A stretch of DNA of 64,000 nucleotides from Streptomyces actinomycinicus (lineage in GTDB: Bacteria > Actinomycetota > Actinomycetes > Streptomycetales > Streptomycetaceae), in the NCBI RefSeq assembly GCF_016741775.1, contig NZ_JAERRK010000004.1:434001-498000 (forward strand), written 5' to 3'. The position numbers were made by a program, and so were the translations under genes. Positions 13,248 to 22,240 of this stretch are shown one piece after another. Below the pieces are notes generated by a model. It searched no databases. It was not told the DNA's origin and saw only the letters and a program-made list of their open reading frames with translations. Position 1 is the stretch's first letter; each line of letters begins with the position of its first letter.

Positions 13248-13264
13248 GATCCGAGGAGGACGTG

Positions 13265-14299
13265 ATGAGCGAGTCGGACGTCACCCGTGACGGGATCGAG
13301 GGCGCGCGGCCCGGCCGGGAGGCACGGACCGGCGAGCGTGCGGGCCGCCGGAGGCGCGGGCGGGGCCGCGGACGCGGCCGCGGGGAGCAGCCGATGGTGC
13401 CGGACGCCGAGTTCTCCTCGTACTACGGCAAGCCCGTGCTCAACAAGCCGACGTGGAAGCCGCTGGACATCGCCGGCTACCTGTACCTCGGCGGGCTGGC
13501 CGGGGCGTCCTCGCTGCTGGCGGCCGGGGGGCAGGTCACCGGGCGGCCGTGGCTCGCGGTGTCGGCGAAGCTCGGCGCGGCCGGGGCGGTCTCGCTGTCG
13601 CTGGTGGCGCTCGTCCACGACCTGGGCCGGCCGGCCCGGTTCCTGAACATGCTCCGGGTGTTCAAGCCCACCTCCCCCATGAGCGTGGGCTCGTGGCTGC
13701 TCGCCGGGTACGCGCCGCTGGCGCTGACCGCCGCGGCCACCGAGGTGGCGGGCCGGTACCGGCTGCTGGGCTCGGCCGCCACGGCGGGCTCCGCGGTCCT
13801 CGGGCCGGCGGTGGCCACGTACACCGCGGTGCTGCTCTCGGACACGGCGGTGCCGTCCTGGCACGAGGGCCACCGGCAGCTGCCGTTCGTCTTCGCGGGC
13901 TCCGCCGCGACCGCCGCGTCCGGGCTCGCCCTCGCCGCGGCCCCGGCCGCCGAGGCGGGGCCCGCCCGCCGGATGGCGGTGCTGGGCGCCGCGCTGGAAC
14001 TGGGCGCGTTCCAGGCCATGAAGCGGCGCATGGGGCTGTCCGCGGAGCCCTTCGAGCAGGGCGGGCCGCGCGTGTTGCTGCGGGCAGCGGAGGCGCTCAC
14101 CGCGGGTGGCGCGGCACTGTCCGTCTTCTCCGCCCGGCACCGTGGCGTGGCCCTGACGGCCGGCGCCGCGCTCCTCACCGGGTCGGCGGCCCTGCGCTTC
14201 GGCGTGTTCCACGCGGGCGTGGCCTCGGCCGAGGACCCCCGGTACACGGTGGTTCCCCAACGGGAAAGGCTCGCCACCCGCGGCCCCGAAACACCCTGA
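13265..14299 (+). CDS. nrfD: NrfD / polysulfide reductase-like integral membrane subunit
   Basis: A 344-residue protein with an Arg/Gly-rich N terminus (residues about 20-45, including RRRGRGRGRG), then about eight hydrophobic helices. The segment WKPLDIAGYLYLGGLAG and later HDLGRPARFLNMLRVFKPTSPMS match NrfD family sequences, which form the quinone-interacting membrane part of many molybdopterin oxidoreductases. Its place after fdhB fits the membrane subunit of formate dehydrogenase in place of FdnI. The ATG at 13265 has GGAGGA seven bases upstream. The basic N-terminal tail is unusual for the family. Confidence 0.87.
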   Translation: MSESDVTRDGIEGARPGREARTGERAGRRRRGRGRGRGRGEQPMVPDAEFSSYYGKPVLNKPTWKPLDIAGYLYLGGLAGASSLLAAGGQVTGRPWLAVSAKLGAAGAVSLSLVALVHDLGRPARFLNMLRVFKPTSPMSVGSWLLAGYAPLALTAAATEVAGRYRLLGSAATAGSAVLGPAVATYTAVLLSDTAVPSWHEGHRQLPFVFAGSAATAASGLALAAAPAAEAGPARRMAVLGAALELGAFQAMKRRMGLSAEPFEQGGPRVLLRAAEALTAGGAALSVFSARHRGVALTAGAALLTGSAALRFGVFHAGVASAEDPRYTVVPQRERLATRGPETP

Positions 14300-14430
14300 G
14301 CGGAACACGGGCGGCACCCGCCACCCGGCACCGGCACCGCCACCCGGCACCGGCACCGCCACCCGGCACCGCCACCCGGCACCGGCTCCCGGCTCCCGGC
14401 TCCCGGGCCGCGGACGGGTGGGCGCGGGTC

Positions 14431-14568
14431 CCGGTGTCGCCCCGCGAACCGGTGCCGGGGTCAGCCCGGAACGGGGCCGGTGTCGCCCCGCGAACCGGTG
14501 CCGGAGTCAGCCCGGAGCGGGCCCGGTGTCGCCCCGCGAACCGGTGCCGGGGTCAGCCCGGAGCGGGT
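14431..14568. repeat. Three tandem copies of a 46-bp unit
   Basis: Units 14431-14476, 14477-14522 and 14523-14568 start CCGGTGTCGCCCCGCGAACC and differ at a few bases. The third unit runs into the 3' end of the HAD gene. The preceding stretch (about 14310-14400) is also repetitive, built from CACCGGCACCGCCACCCGG motifs. Between them they fill the 253 bases between the two convergent genes. Confidence 0.8.
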
Positions 14569-15329
14569 CGCCAGATGCCCTGGCCCGAGTCGTCATGGTT
14601 CTCGCCGTCGTCGTTCTCGCCCTCGTCGACGAGGCGCTGCTGGGCGCCGAGGCGGGTGGCCAGGTCGCCCACGCCCGTGGCCTCGAGGGCGGCGGGGAGT
14701 TGCGTGGCCGGGTAGGGCCGGGGTGTGCGCCGTAGCCACGCGGTGGCGAGACCCGCGCGGGCGGCGCCGTCGATGTCCCAGGGGTGCACCGACACCAGCG
14801 CCGCCTCGTCGGGTGGCACGCCCACGGCGTCCAGGGCGTGCGCGTAGGCCTCCCGGGCGGGCTTCCAGCGGCCCGCGGCCTCCACATCGAGGTGGACCTC
14901 GAAGCAGTCGGTCAGACCGGCCCGGTCGAGGACCGCCCGGGTGGTGCCGGCGGAGCCGTTGGTCAGGGTGACCAGGCGGAAGCCGGCGGCGGTGAGGGCC
15001 CGTACACCGCCCGGTACGTCCGGGTGCAGGGGCAGCGTGGGCAGCGCGGCCAGGACGTGGTCCGCGGCCTGCTCGGGGTCGCCGACGCCCGGTGTGCCCG
15101 CCGCCAGGGTGCGCAGGCCGTCCCGGGCGACGGCGGCGAAGGCCGCCCGGCCGCCGGCCAGCGTGAGGGCGACCCCGTCCCGCAGCACCCCGGCGAACCA
15201 GGCGGGAAGGAGGTGGCCCGGCAGGCCGGCCTCCTCCAGGCGGCCGGCGAGCGGGGAAAGATCGGTCAGCGTCTCGTTGACGTCGAACACCAGGACGTGG
15301 ACGCGGTGGTCACCGGGCAAGGGACTCAC
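14553..15329 (-). CDS. HAD-superfamily hydrolase, haloacid dehalogenase type II
   Basis: A 258-residue protein. Motif I is FDVNETLTD with the nucleophilic Asp near residue 15; motif II is TLTNGS, motif III the Lys in GRWKPAREAY, and motif IV is VHPWDIDGA. FDxNxTL and the TNG/KP spacing match type II 2-haloacid dehalogenases and their relatives. The GTG start lies 20 bases inside the end of the upstream gene, so translation is probably coupled. The last 25 residues are acidic and low in complexity (DEGENDDGENHDD), and the 3' end lies in a tandem repeat, so the tail may have been altered by repeat growth. Confidence 0.8.
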   Translation of the reverse strand: MSPLPGDHRVHVLVFDVNETLTDLSPLAGRLEEAGLPGHLLPAWFAGVLRDGVALTLAGGRAAFAAVARDGLRTLAAGTPGVGDPEQAADHVLAALPTLPLHPDVPGGVRALTAAGFRLVTLTNGSAGTTRAVLDRAGLTDCFEVHLDVEAAGRWKPAREAYAHALDAVGVPPDEAALVSVHPWDIDGAARAGLATAWLRRTPRPYPATQLPAALEATGVGDLATRLGAQQRLVDEGENDDGENHDDSGQGIWRPAPG

Positions 15330-15831
15330 CGCCTTCCGCGGACAGGACGAGTCCGCGGGCCTCGCGCTCCTCGCGGTTCACCCAGGACCAGGTGGACGCC
15401 GCCGCGGCGATGCCGACGGGCAGCATGCCGACGATCATGGCGAGGCCCTCCGCCGAGCGGCCGGCGGCGACGACGCCGACCGCCGGCAGGTCCAGCAGGG
15501 GCGCCGCGAGGAACAGGTACAGGCAGCGGGCGGGGTCGTCGAGCCGGTGCCGGGTCGGGGCGAGCACCGGCAGCCAGAACAGGACGGCCGCCACCACCAG
15601 GAGGGGCTGGGTGACCAGCGCTCCGCCGGGCGGCCGCAGGTTCATGACGTCGCCCAGCACCGTCCAGGCGTGCGTCAGCACCAGCAGGGGCAGCGCGACG
15701 GCCGCCGGGACGCTGATCCGCTCCCACAGCGGCGAACGCCGCAGGCCGTGGACCGCGGCGGGGATCAGGGCGGCGACGAGGAGGGCGCAGGCACCCGCCG
15801 CCGGTACGGACATGTGCGCCGAGTGGTCCAT
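15310..15831 (-). CDS. Multi-pass membrane protein, possibly CtaG-like oxidase assembly factor
   Basis: A 173-residue protein with about five hydrophobic helices and an N terminus with MDHSAHM. The end, EGLAMIVGMLPVGIAAAASTWSWVNREERE, resembles the last helix and charged tail of CtaG-type cytochrome oxidase assembly proteins, and it is encoded downstream of ctaD. The whole protein is shorter than usual CtaG (about 250 or more residues), so the assignment is tentative. It overlaps the HAD gene by 20 bases. Confidence 0.6.
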   Translation of the reverse strand: MDHSAHMSVPAAGACALLVAALIPAAVHGLRRSPLWERISVPAAVALPLLVLTHAWTVLGDVMNLRPPGGALVTQPLLVVAAVLFWLPVLAPTRHRLDDPARCLYLFLAAPLLDLPAVGVVAAGRSAEGLAMIVGMLPVGIAAAASTWSWVNREEREARGLVLSAEGGESLAR

Positions 15832-15838
15832 CCGGACA

Positions 15839-16198
15839 TCACCTCTCCCGTGCCGTGGTGCCGCGCAGCGCCATTCCCGCGGCCAGCACCAGCAGCGGTA
15901 CCGCGACGAAGAGCAGCCAGCGGCCGTAGACGAAACAGAGCGCGACCAGCAGCAGGCCGATCGCGGTGGGCAGGACCGCGCCCGCTCCGCGGTCCGGGAC
16001 CCGGTAGCGGACGTGCTGGTCGGGGGCCGACCGCGAGGACGACAGCACGACGAGGGCGGCCAGTTCGAGCAGGAGCACGACGGCGCCCCACAGCCAGTAG
16101 ACCAGCGTGCTCTCGCCGTACACCGCGAGGACGGCGAGCAGCAGGCCGTTCAGCAGGCCCCAGCCGGCGACCACCCAGGCGGACAGGTGCCGTTTCAC
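15839..16198 (-). CDS. Small membrane protein encoded downstream of ctaD
   Basis: A 119-residue protein with about four hydrophobic helices and a basic C terminus (GTTARER). The GTG start overlaps the ctaD stop by two bases, so translation coupling is likely and fixes the start. It may be a small accessory subunit of the oxidase, but I recognise no family motif. The loop SSSRSAPDQHVRYRVPDRGAG separates two helix pairs. Confidence 0.7.
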   Translation of the reverse strand: MKRHLSAWVVAGWGLLNGLLLAVLAVYGESTLVYWLWGAVVLLLELAALVVLSSSRSAPDQHVRYRVPDRGAGAVLPTAIGLLLVALCFVYGRWLLFVAVPLLVLAAGMALRGTTARER

Positions 16199-17862
16199 AC
16201 GGCGCTCCCTTCCCGCTGCTCCCGGCGCCGCAGGTCGAGCAGCGGGGCGAAGCTGGTGACGGGCGGGAGCGGGCGGCCGGCGGGGAAGTTGAGGCGTGGC
16301 GGCGGGGAGGTGGTGGCCCACTCCAGGGTGTGGGCCTCCCAGGGGTCGTCACCAGCCGGTCGCGCGCGGCCGAGGTGCCGGCGGCGCAGGGTGTGCAGCA
16401 CGTTGACGACGAACACCGTCATGCCGGCGGCGAGGAAGGCCGCGCCGGCACCGGCGAGCAGGTTCAGCAGGCCGAAGCCGTCGAACGCGGCGTAGGTGAC
16501 GACGCGGCGCGGCATGCCGAGGTAGCCGAGGGCGAACATCGGCAGGAAGGTCAGGTTGGTGCCGATGACGAGCAGCCAGAAGTGCAGGCGGCCCATGCCT
16601 TCGTCGAGCAGGGTGCCGGTGACCTTCGGGAACCAGAAGTAGACCGCGGCGAACAGTCCGAAGGCGCTGCCCGCGAAGAGGACGTAGTGCAGGTGGGCCA
16701 CGACGAAGTAGCTGTCGGTGACGTGGTAGTCGATCACCGGGGTGCCGACCATGATGCCGGTGAGGCCGCCGATCAGGAACTGCGGGACGAAGGCCAGGGC
16801 GAACAGCATCGGGGTGCGCAGCCGCAGCCGGCCGCCGAGGATCGTGCCGAGCATGCCGAAGTACTCCACGCCCGCGGGGACGAGCAGGGCGATGGAGGTC
16901 AGCGAGTAGTAGTCGTTGGCGGCCTGTCCGGTGGCGAACATGTGGTGTCCCCACACGCTCATGGACAGGGCGGCGAACACCAGCAGCGACAGTGCGGTGC
17001 CCCGGTAGCCGAAGAAGCGGCGGCCGGAGAACACGGCGAGCACTTCGGCGACGGCGGCGAGGTACGGGAAGAACATCACGTACACGACGGGGTGGCCGTA
17101 GAACCAGAAGATGTGCTGGTAGCCGATGTTCCACACGTTGGACGCGAAGACCGAGGCGTCGGCGCGGCCCACGGCGAGCAGGGTGAGCGCGGCGAGCAGC
17201 GCGGGGAAGGCACCGATCACCATCAGACAGGTGGCGATCATGGCCCAGCAGAACACGGGCAGCCGCAGCATGGTCATGCCGAGGGTGCGGCGGCGCAGGA
17301 TCGTCCAGAGCACCGCCCAGCCCTGGAGGATGGACCCGGTGACGGCCAGGAGGACGCCGGCGATCCAGAGGTCGGTGCCGGCGCCCGGCGAGTGCTCGGA
17401 GTCGGCCATCGGCGGGTAGGAGAACCAGCCGTCGGCGTGCGCGCCCGTGGGGGTGAGGAAGCCCGCGAGGACGGTGAGCGAGCCGAGCGTGTAGAGCCAG
17501 TAGCCGAGGAGGGTCAGCCGGGGCAGGGCGATGCCGGGGGCGCCGATCTGCAGGGGGACCAGGTAGACGCCGAGGCCCAGCGCGAACGGCGTCATGACCA
17601 GGTAGATCATGCCGGAGCCGTGGATCGTGAAGAGCTGGTCGTACACCTGGGCGCCGAGGAAGGTCTCCTCGGGCTGGGCGAGCTGGCCGCGCATCAGGAG
17701 CGCGAGGACGCCCATGAACAGCATGAGCACCAGGGAGGTGCCGGCGGTGAGCAGGCCGATGCGCTTGTGGTCGGTGGTGGAGACCCAGCCGAGCCAGCTG
17801 CCCGGCGGCACGGGCCGGCCGGCGTCGTCGCGCTGTGTCTCGGTGGGCGGCACGACCGTCAT
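16195..17862 (-). CDS. ctaD: Cytochrome c oxidase subunit I (haem-copper oxidase)
   Basis: A 555-residue protein with about twelve transmembrane helices. Seen: WVSTTDHKRIG at the N terminus, the CuB ligands in IFWFYGHPVVYVMFFP (His-Pro-Val-Val-Tyr, with the cross-linked Tyr), the WGHHMFATG pair, and the haem-ligand region HLHYVLFAGSAF. This is the catalytic subunit that reduces oxygen. Start: the ATG at 17862 overlaps the ctaC stop (ATGA). Together with ctaC it makes an oxidase set separate from the usual actinobacterial qcr-cta supercomplex genes and next to formate dehydrogenase. Confidence 0.95.
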   Translation of the reverse strand: MTVVPPTETQRDDAGRPVPPGSWLGWVSTTDHKRIGLLTAGTSLVLMLFMGVLALLMRGQLAQPEETFLGAQVYDQLFTIHGSGMIYLVMTPFALGLGVYLVPLQIGAPGIALPRLTLLGYWLYTLGSLTVLAGFLTPTGAHADGWFSYPPMADSEHSPGAGTDLWIAGVLLAVTGSILQGWAVLWTILRRRTLGMTMLRLPVFCWAMIATCLMVIGAFPALLAALTLLAVGRADASVFASNVWNIGYQHIFWFYGHPVVYVMFFPYLAAVAEVLAVFSGRRFFGYRGTALSLLVFAALSMSVWGHHMFATGQAANDYYSLTSIALLVPAGVEYFGMLGTILGGRLRLRTPMLFALAFVPQFLIGGLTGIMVGTPVIDYHVTDSYFVVAHLHYVLFAGSAFGLFAAVYFWFPKVTGTLLDEGMGRLHFWLLVIGTNLTFLPMFALGYLGMPRRVVTYAAFDGFGLLNLLAGAGAAFLAAGMTVFVVNVLHTLRRRHLGRARPAGDDPWEAHTLEWATTSPPPRLNFPAGRPLPPVTSFAPLLDLRRREQREGSAV

Positions 17863-18485
17863 GCCGCGGCCGTCCCGCCCTGAGCCCAGAGGTCGTACTC
17901 CCGCGCGGGGACCGCCTTGATCCAGAAGTCCATCGTCCAGTGGCGTTGACCGCAGAACTCCGCGCACCGGCCGCGCCAGCGGCCCGCCCGGTCCAGGGTG
18001 AGGGTGAGGGTGTTCACGTGGTGCGGGAAGGCGTCCGTCTTGTAGCGCAGGCCCGGGATCCAGAGGGAGTGGATGACGTCCCGCGAGGTCAGCCGGAGCT
18101 GGACGGTTCGGCCGGTCGGGACCACGAGGGTGGGCATGTCCTCGCCCTTGCAGGTGCCGGAGACGCGGCGGTGGTCCGGGGACTGCGGGTAGCGGAAGGT
18201 CCAGCACCACTGGAAACCGGTGACGTCGACGCGCAGGGGCTTCGGGCCGGCCGCGGGGTGTTCCACGTGGTTCTGCCAGGCGGTCCAGGCCACCAGGAAG
18301 ACGGCGAAGGCGGCGAGGGCGCCGACGTAGCAGGCCTCCAGCCGCGGCCGTTCGCTCCGCTCTGCGTCTCCCGCCCGGCGCCGCACCAGGGCCCGGGCCA
18401 GCACCGCGAGCACGACGACGAAGACACAGCCGGCGACGAGGGCCTCCAGCGTGAACACGGTCCCGAAGACGTGGCGTTGCCTCAC
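17859..18485 (-). CDS. ctaC: Cytochrome c oxidase subunit II
   Basis: A 208-residue protein with two N-terminal membrane helices and a periplasmic cupredoxin domain. The CuA site is complete: IHSLWIPGL supplies the first His, and CAEFCGQRHWTM supplies two Cys, the second His and the Met. FQWCWTFRYP is the usual aromatic electron-entry region. There is no C-terminal cytochrome c domain and no lipobox. The GTG start has only a weak ribosome site, so the exact start is less sure. Confidence 0.9.
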   Translation of the reverse strand: MRQRHVFGTVFTLEALVAGCVFVVVLAVLARALVRRRAGDAERSERPRLEACYVGALAAFAVFLVAWTAWQNHVEHPAAGPKPLRVDVTGFQWCWTFRYPQSPDHRRVSGTCKGEDMPTLVVPTGRTVQLRLTSRDVIHSLWIPGLRYKTDAFPHHVNTLTLTLDRAGRWRGRCAEFCGQRHWTMDFWIKAVPAREYDLWAQGGTAAA

Positions 18486-18917
18486 CGCGTCACCGCCGTC
18501 GCCCGGAGGCCCCTGATCCTCATGCGATCGCTCCCGTCACTCACTCGGGACCGTGACCACCCGGACATTACGGGCACCCCGCACGGTCCGGGCGCAGACA
18601 CACCGCAGCGGCGGAGTCCCCCCGGACGGGGCGCCCACACCCCGGGACACCGCACTCCTCACCCCGGAGGCAGAACGTCCCCCGGATCCGGCGTTCGCCC
18701 CCACAGGCGACACTCGCCCGCCGGGGACGCGACACCCCCCTCGGGATGCCGCACTCGACCCCTCGGGACGCTGCACTCGACCCCTCGGGGCCGGGGCACG
18801 CACCCGAGCGGTCCGTTTGGCGGCGCCCGGCGGGGGTACCCCGCCGCCGGACCCGGCGGACGTGCGAAGAACGCGGGTCCGCGGGACGATCGAGGCACCG
18901 AGCGGGAGGAGGGAGTC
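18486..18917. promoter_or_regulatory. Divergent intergenic region between ctaC and fdhA
   Basis: 432 bases without a supported gene. It holds 22-bp direct repeats (units at 18739, 18761 and a partial at 18783, starting CCTCGGGA) and C-rich, low-complexity sequence. GGAGGAGGGAG at its right end is the fdhA ribosome site. Promoters for both directions must lie here, but no clear -35/-10 pair is visible. Confidence 0.5.
18739..18790. repeat. 22-bp direct repeats upstream of fdhA
   Basis: Units 18739-18760 and 18761-18782 match CCTCGGGAYGCYGCACTCGACC, with a partial third copy from 18783. They lie about 130-180 bases before the fdhA start. They could be an operator array or just slippage. Confidence 0.6.
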
Positions 18918-21900
18918 GTGGGCGTACGCACCTGGATCGACTCCTGGCCGGTCTACCGCCAGCTCACCGGCACGGATCCGCTCGGCCGCGGGGCCGCCGC
19001 CAAGAGCGGGCGCAGCGCGCGTCTCGCGCCCCGGGTGGCCACGGCCGACCGGGTGGTGAAGTCGGTCTGCCCGTACTGCGCGGTGGGCTGCGGCCAGGAC
19101 GTGTACGTCCAGGACGGCGCGGTCACCCAGATCGAGGGCGACCCGGACTCCCCCGTCTCACGCGGCCGGCTGTGCCCGAAGGGCTCGGCCAGCCTCCAGC
19201 TGACCACCGGCGACGCCCGCGAGCACCAGGTGCTCTACCGGCGCCCGCACGGCACCGACTGGGAGCGGCTGGACCTGGACACGGCGATGGACATGATCGC
19301 CGACCGGGTGATCGAGGCGCGCCGGGCCGGCTGGCAGTGGGAGGTCGACGAGACCCGCACCCGGCGCACCCTGGGCATCGCGAGCCTCGGCGGAGCCACG
19401 CTCGACAACGAAGAGAACTACCTGATCAAGAAGCTGTTCACCGCGCTCGGAGCGATCCAGATCGAGAACCAGGCGCGCGTTTGACACTCCTCCACGGTTC
19501 CCGGTCTGGGAACCTCGTTCGGCCGCGGCGGCGCGACCACCTTCCAGCAGGACCTGCAGAACGCGGACTGCATCGTCATCGAGGGCTCGAACATGGCCGA
19601 GTGCCATCCGGTCGGGTTCCAGTGGGTGATGGAGGCCAAGGCGCGGGGCGCGAAGGTGATCCACGTCGACCCGCGGTTCACCCGCACCAGCGCCCTGGCC
19701 GACGTGCACGTGCCGTTGCGCGCGGGCACGGACATCGCCTTCCTCGGCGGAATAATCAATTACGTGCTCCGGCACGAGAAGTACTTCCGCGAGTACCTCG
19801 TGGCCTACAGCAACGCCCCGGTGATCCTGCGCGAGGACTTCCGGGACACCGAGGACCTGGCCGGGGTCTTCTCCGGTCTCGACACCGACAACCGGAGCTA
19901 CGACAACGCCAGTTGGCAGTACGAGGGCACCGAGGTGCAGGCGGCCTCCGGCGAGCGCGACCAGGAGTACGAGGTGCGCACCGGCGGCGGCAGTTCGGTG
20001 ACGGAGGCCGCGCGGGGCGAGGCGCACGGTGCCGGCGGCGCGGCGATCGGCGAGGGCGAACCGGAACGGGACGAGACGCTGACGCACCCGCGCTGTGTGT
20101 TCCAGGTGCTCGGCCGGCACTACGCCCGCTACACGCCGGAGCTGGTCGAGCAGGTGTGCGGGGTGCCGCAGGACCTGTTCCGCCAGGTGTGCGAGCTGAT
20201 CACGGAGAACTCCGGACGCGACCGGACGACGGCCTTCGCCTATGCGGTCGGCTGGACCCAGCACACGGTCGGTGTGCAGTACATCCGGGCGGCCTCCGTC
20301 CTGCAGACCCTGCTCGGCAACATCGGCCGGCCGGGCGGCGGCATCCTGGCTCTGCGCGGGCACGCCTCCATCCAGGGGTCCACGGACATCCCGACCTTGT
20401 TCAACCTGCTGCCCGGCTACATCCCGATGCCGCACGCCCACGAGAACGAGGACCTGGACGCCTTCGTCGAGGGCGAGGCCTCGCGCAAGGGCTACTGGGG
20501 CAACATGCGGGCGTACCTGGTGAGCCTGCTCAAGGCGTACTTCGGGGACGCGGCGAGCGCCGGGAACGACTACTGCTTCGACTACCTGCCGCGGCTGACC
20601 GGCTCCCACTCGACGTACGAGACGACGATGGCCCAGCTGGACGGCGTCTGCAAGGGATACTTCCTGATCGGCGAGAACCCCGCGGTGGGCAACGCCAACT
20701 CGAAGCTGATGCGGCTCGGCATGGCGAACCTGGACTGGCTGGTCGTCCGGGACTTCTCGCTCATCGAGTCGGCGACCTGGTGGAAGGACGGGCCCGAGAT
20801 CGAGACCGGCGAGCTGCGCACGGAGGACATCGGCACCGAGGTGTTCTTCCTGCCGGCCGCCGCGCACACCGAGAAGGACGGCAGCTTCACCAACACCCAG
20901 CGGCTGCTGCAGTGGCACCACAAGGCGGTCGAACCGCCCGGCGAGGCGCGCAGCGACCTGTGGTTCACCTACCACCTGGGCCGGCTCGTGCGGGAGAGGC
21001 TGGCCGGGTCCGGCGACGAGATGGACCAGCCGGTGCTCGACCTGACCTGGGACTACCCGACCACGGGCCGGCACGCCGAACCGGACGCCGAGGCCGTCCT
21101 CGCCGAGATCAACGGGTACGACGCCGAGGGCACGGCACTGTCCTCCTACGAGGAGCTGAAGGACGACGGCTCGACCAGCTGCGGCTGCTGGATCTACTGC
21201 GGGGTCCGCGCCGGCGGCGTCAACCAGGCGGCGCGCCGCAAGCCCGGTGAGGAGCAGGACTGGGTGGCGGCCGAGTGGGGGTGGGCCTGGCCGGCGAACC
21301 GGCGCATCCTCTACAACCGCGCGTCGGCCGATCCGCAGGGCCGGCCCTGGAGCGAGCGCAAGGCCCTGGTGTGGTGGGACCCCGAGAAGGGCGAGTGGAC
21401 CGGCCACGACGTGCCCGACTTCAAGAAGGACAAGTCGCCGGACCACGTACCGCCCGAGGACGCGACGGGACCCGAGGCGCTGGGCGGAACGGACGCGTTC
21501 GTCATGCAGGCCGACGGCAAGGCCTGGCTCTACGTACCGTCCGGCCTCACCGACGGGCCGTTGCCGGCGCACTACGAACCGCAGGACTCCCCGTTCCCCA
21601 ACCTTCTCTACGACCAGCAGCGCAATCCCGTGCGCCAGTTGCTGCCCCCGCACCCCGACAACCGCTACCAGCCGAGCGGTGACGAGCCCGGCGCGCAGGT
21701 CTTCCCGTACGTGGCGACCACCTACCGGCTGACCGAGCACCACACGGCGGGCGGCATGTCCCGCTGGCAGCCGTACCTGGCGGAACTGCAACCCGAGTTC
21801 TTCTGCGAGGTGTCCCCGGAACTGGCCGCCGAACGGGGCCTCGAACACACCGGCTGGGCGACGATCGTCAGCGCCCGGGGTGTGATCGAGGCGCGGGTGC

Positions 21901-22178
21901 TGGTCACCGACCGGGTGGCACCGCTGACGGTGCAGGGGCGCCGGCTTCACCAGGTGGGGCTGCCCTACCACTGGGGCCCCAACGGCTACAGCACCGGGGA
22001 CGCGGCCAACGAGCTGCTCCATATGTCCCTGGACCCGAACACGCACATCCAGGAGACGAAGGCGTTCGCCGTCGACATCCGCCCGGGCCGGCGTCCCCGG
22101 GGCCCGGCGGCCCTGGAGCTGGTGCGGGCGTACCGGACGCGGGCGGGCATCGACGAGCACACGGGAACGGAGCCGTGA
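18918..22178 (+). CDS. fdhA: Selenocysteine-containing formate dehydrogenase, molybdopterin (alpha) subunit
   Basis: 1086 residues if the in-frame TGA at 19482-19484 is read as selenocysteine (residue 189). Before it the frame encodes the [4Fe-4S] motif CPYCAVGC...CPKG (Cys 51, 54, 58, 86); after it the same frame continues without a stop to 22178. The TGA context is QARV-U-HSSTVPGLGTSFGRG, the active-site motif of FdnG/FdoG, where Sec binds molybdenum. A hairpin with loop GGUCU follows (see the SECIS entry). The C-terminal molybdopterin-dinucleotide domain is present (HWGPNGYSTGDAAN). There is no Tat signal, unlike FdnG, so the enzyme likely faces the cytoplasm. The GTG start has GGAGGAGGGAG. 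It oxidises formate to CO2 and passes electrons to FdhB. Confidence 0.93.
19482..19520 (+). promoter_or_regulatory. Selenocysteine UGA codon and bacterial SECIS-like hairpin
   Basis: The TGA is at 19482-19484. From 19496 to 19514 GGTTCCC and GGGAACC form a perfect 7-bp stem with a five-base loop GGTCT that starts 19 bases after the TGA. The Escherichia coli fdhF SECIS, as I recall it, has the same apical GGUCU contacted by SelB domain IV, at similar distance. The element would position SelB-GTP-Sec-tRNA at the codon. Confidence 0.88.
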
Positions 22179-22240
22179 GGGGCCCCGGGCGTGAGCGGCC
22201 CCGGTTCACGGCCGGGACCGTCGTCCGGTGAGCCGGCGGA

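Noticed and set aside
14941..17883. A 980-codon open frame on the + strand
   Set aside because: It is antisense to the HAD, membrane and ctaD genes; the translation is low-complexity Glu/Gly/Gln.
19158..22160. A 1000-codon open frame on the - strand
   Set aside because: It is antisense to the Sec-containing fdhA and has no recognisable family motifs, only low-complexity Val/Gly/Arg sequence.
18918..22178. fdhA as two genes or a nonsense-broken pseudogene
   Set aside because: The TGA lies at the exact active-site Sec position with a SECIS-like hairpin, and the full set of sel genes is next to it.
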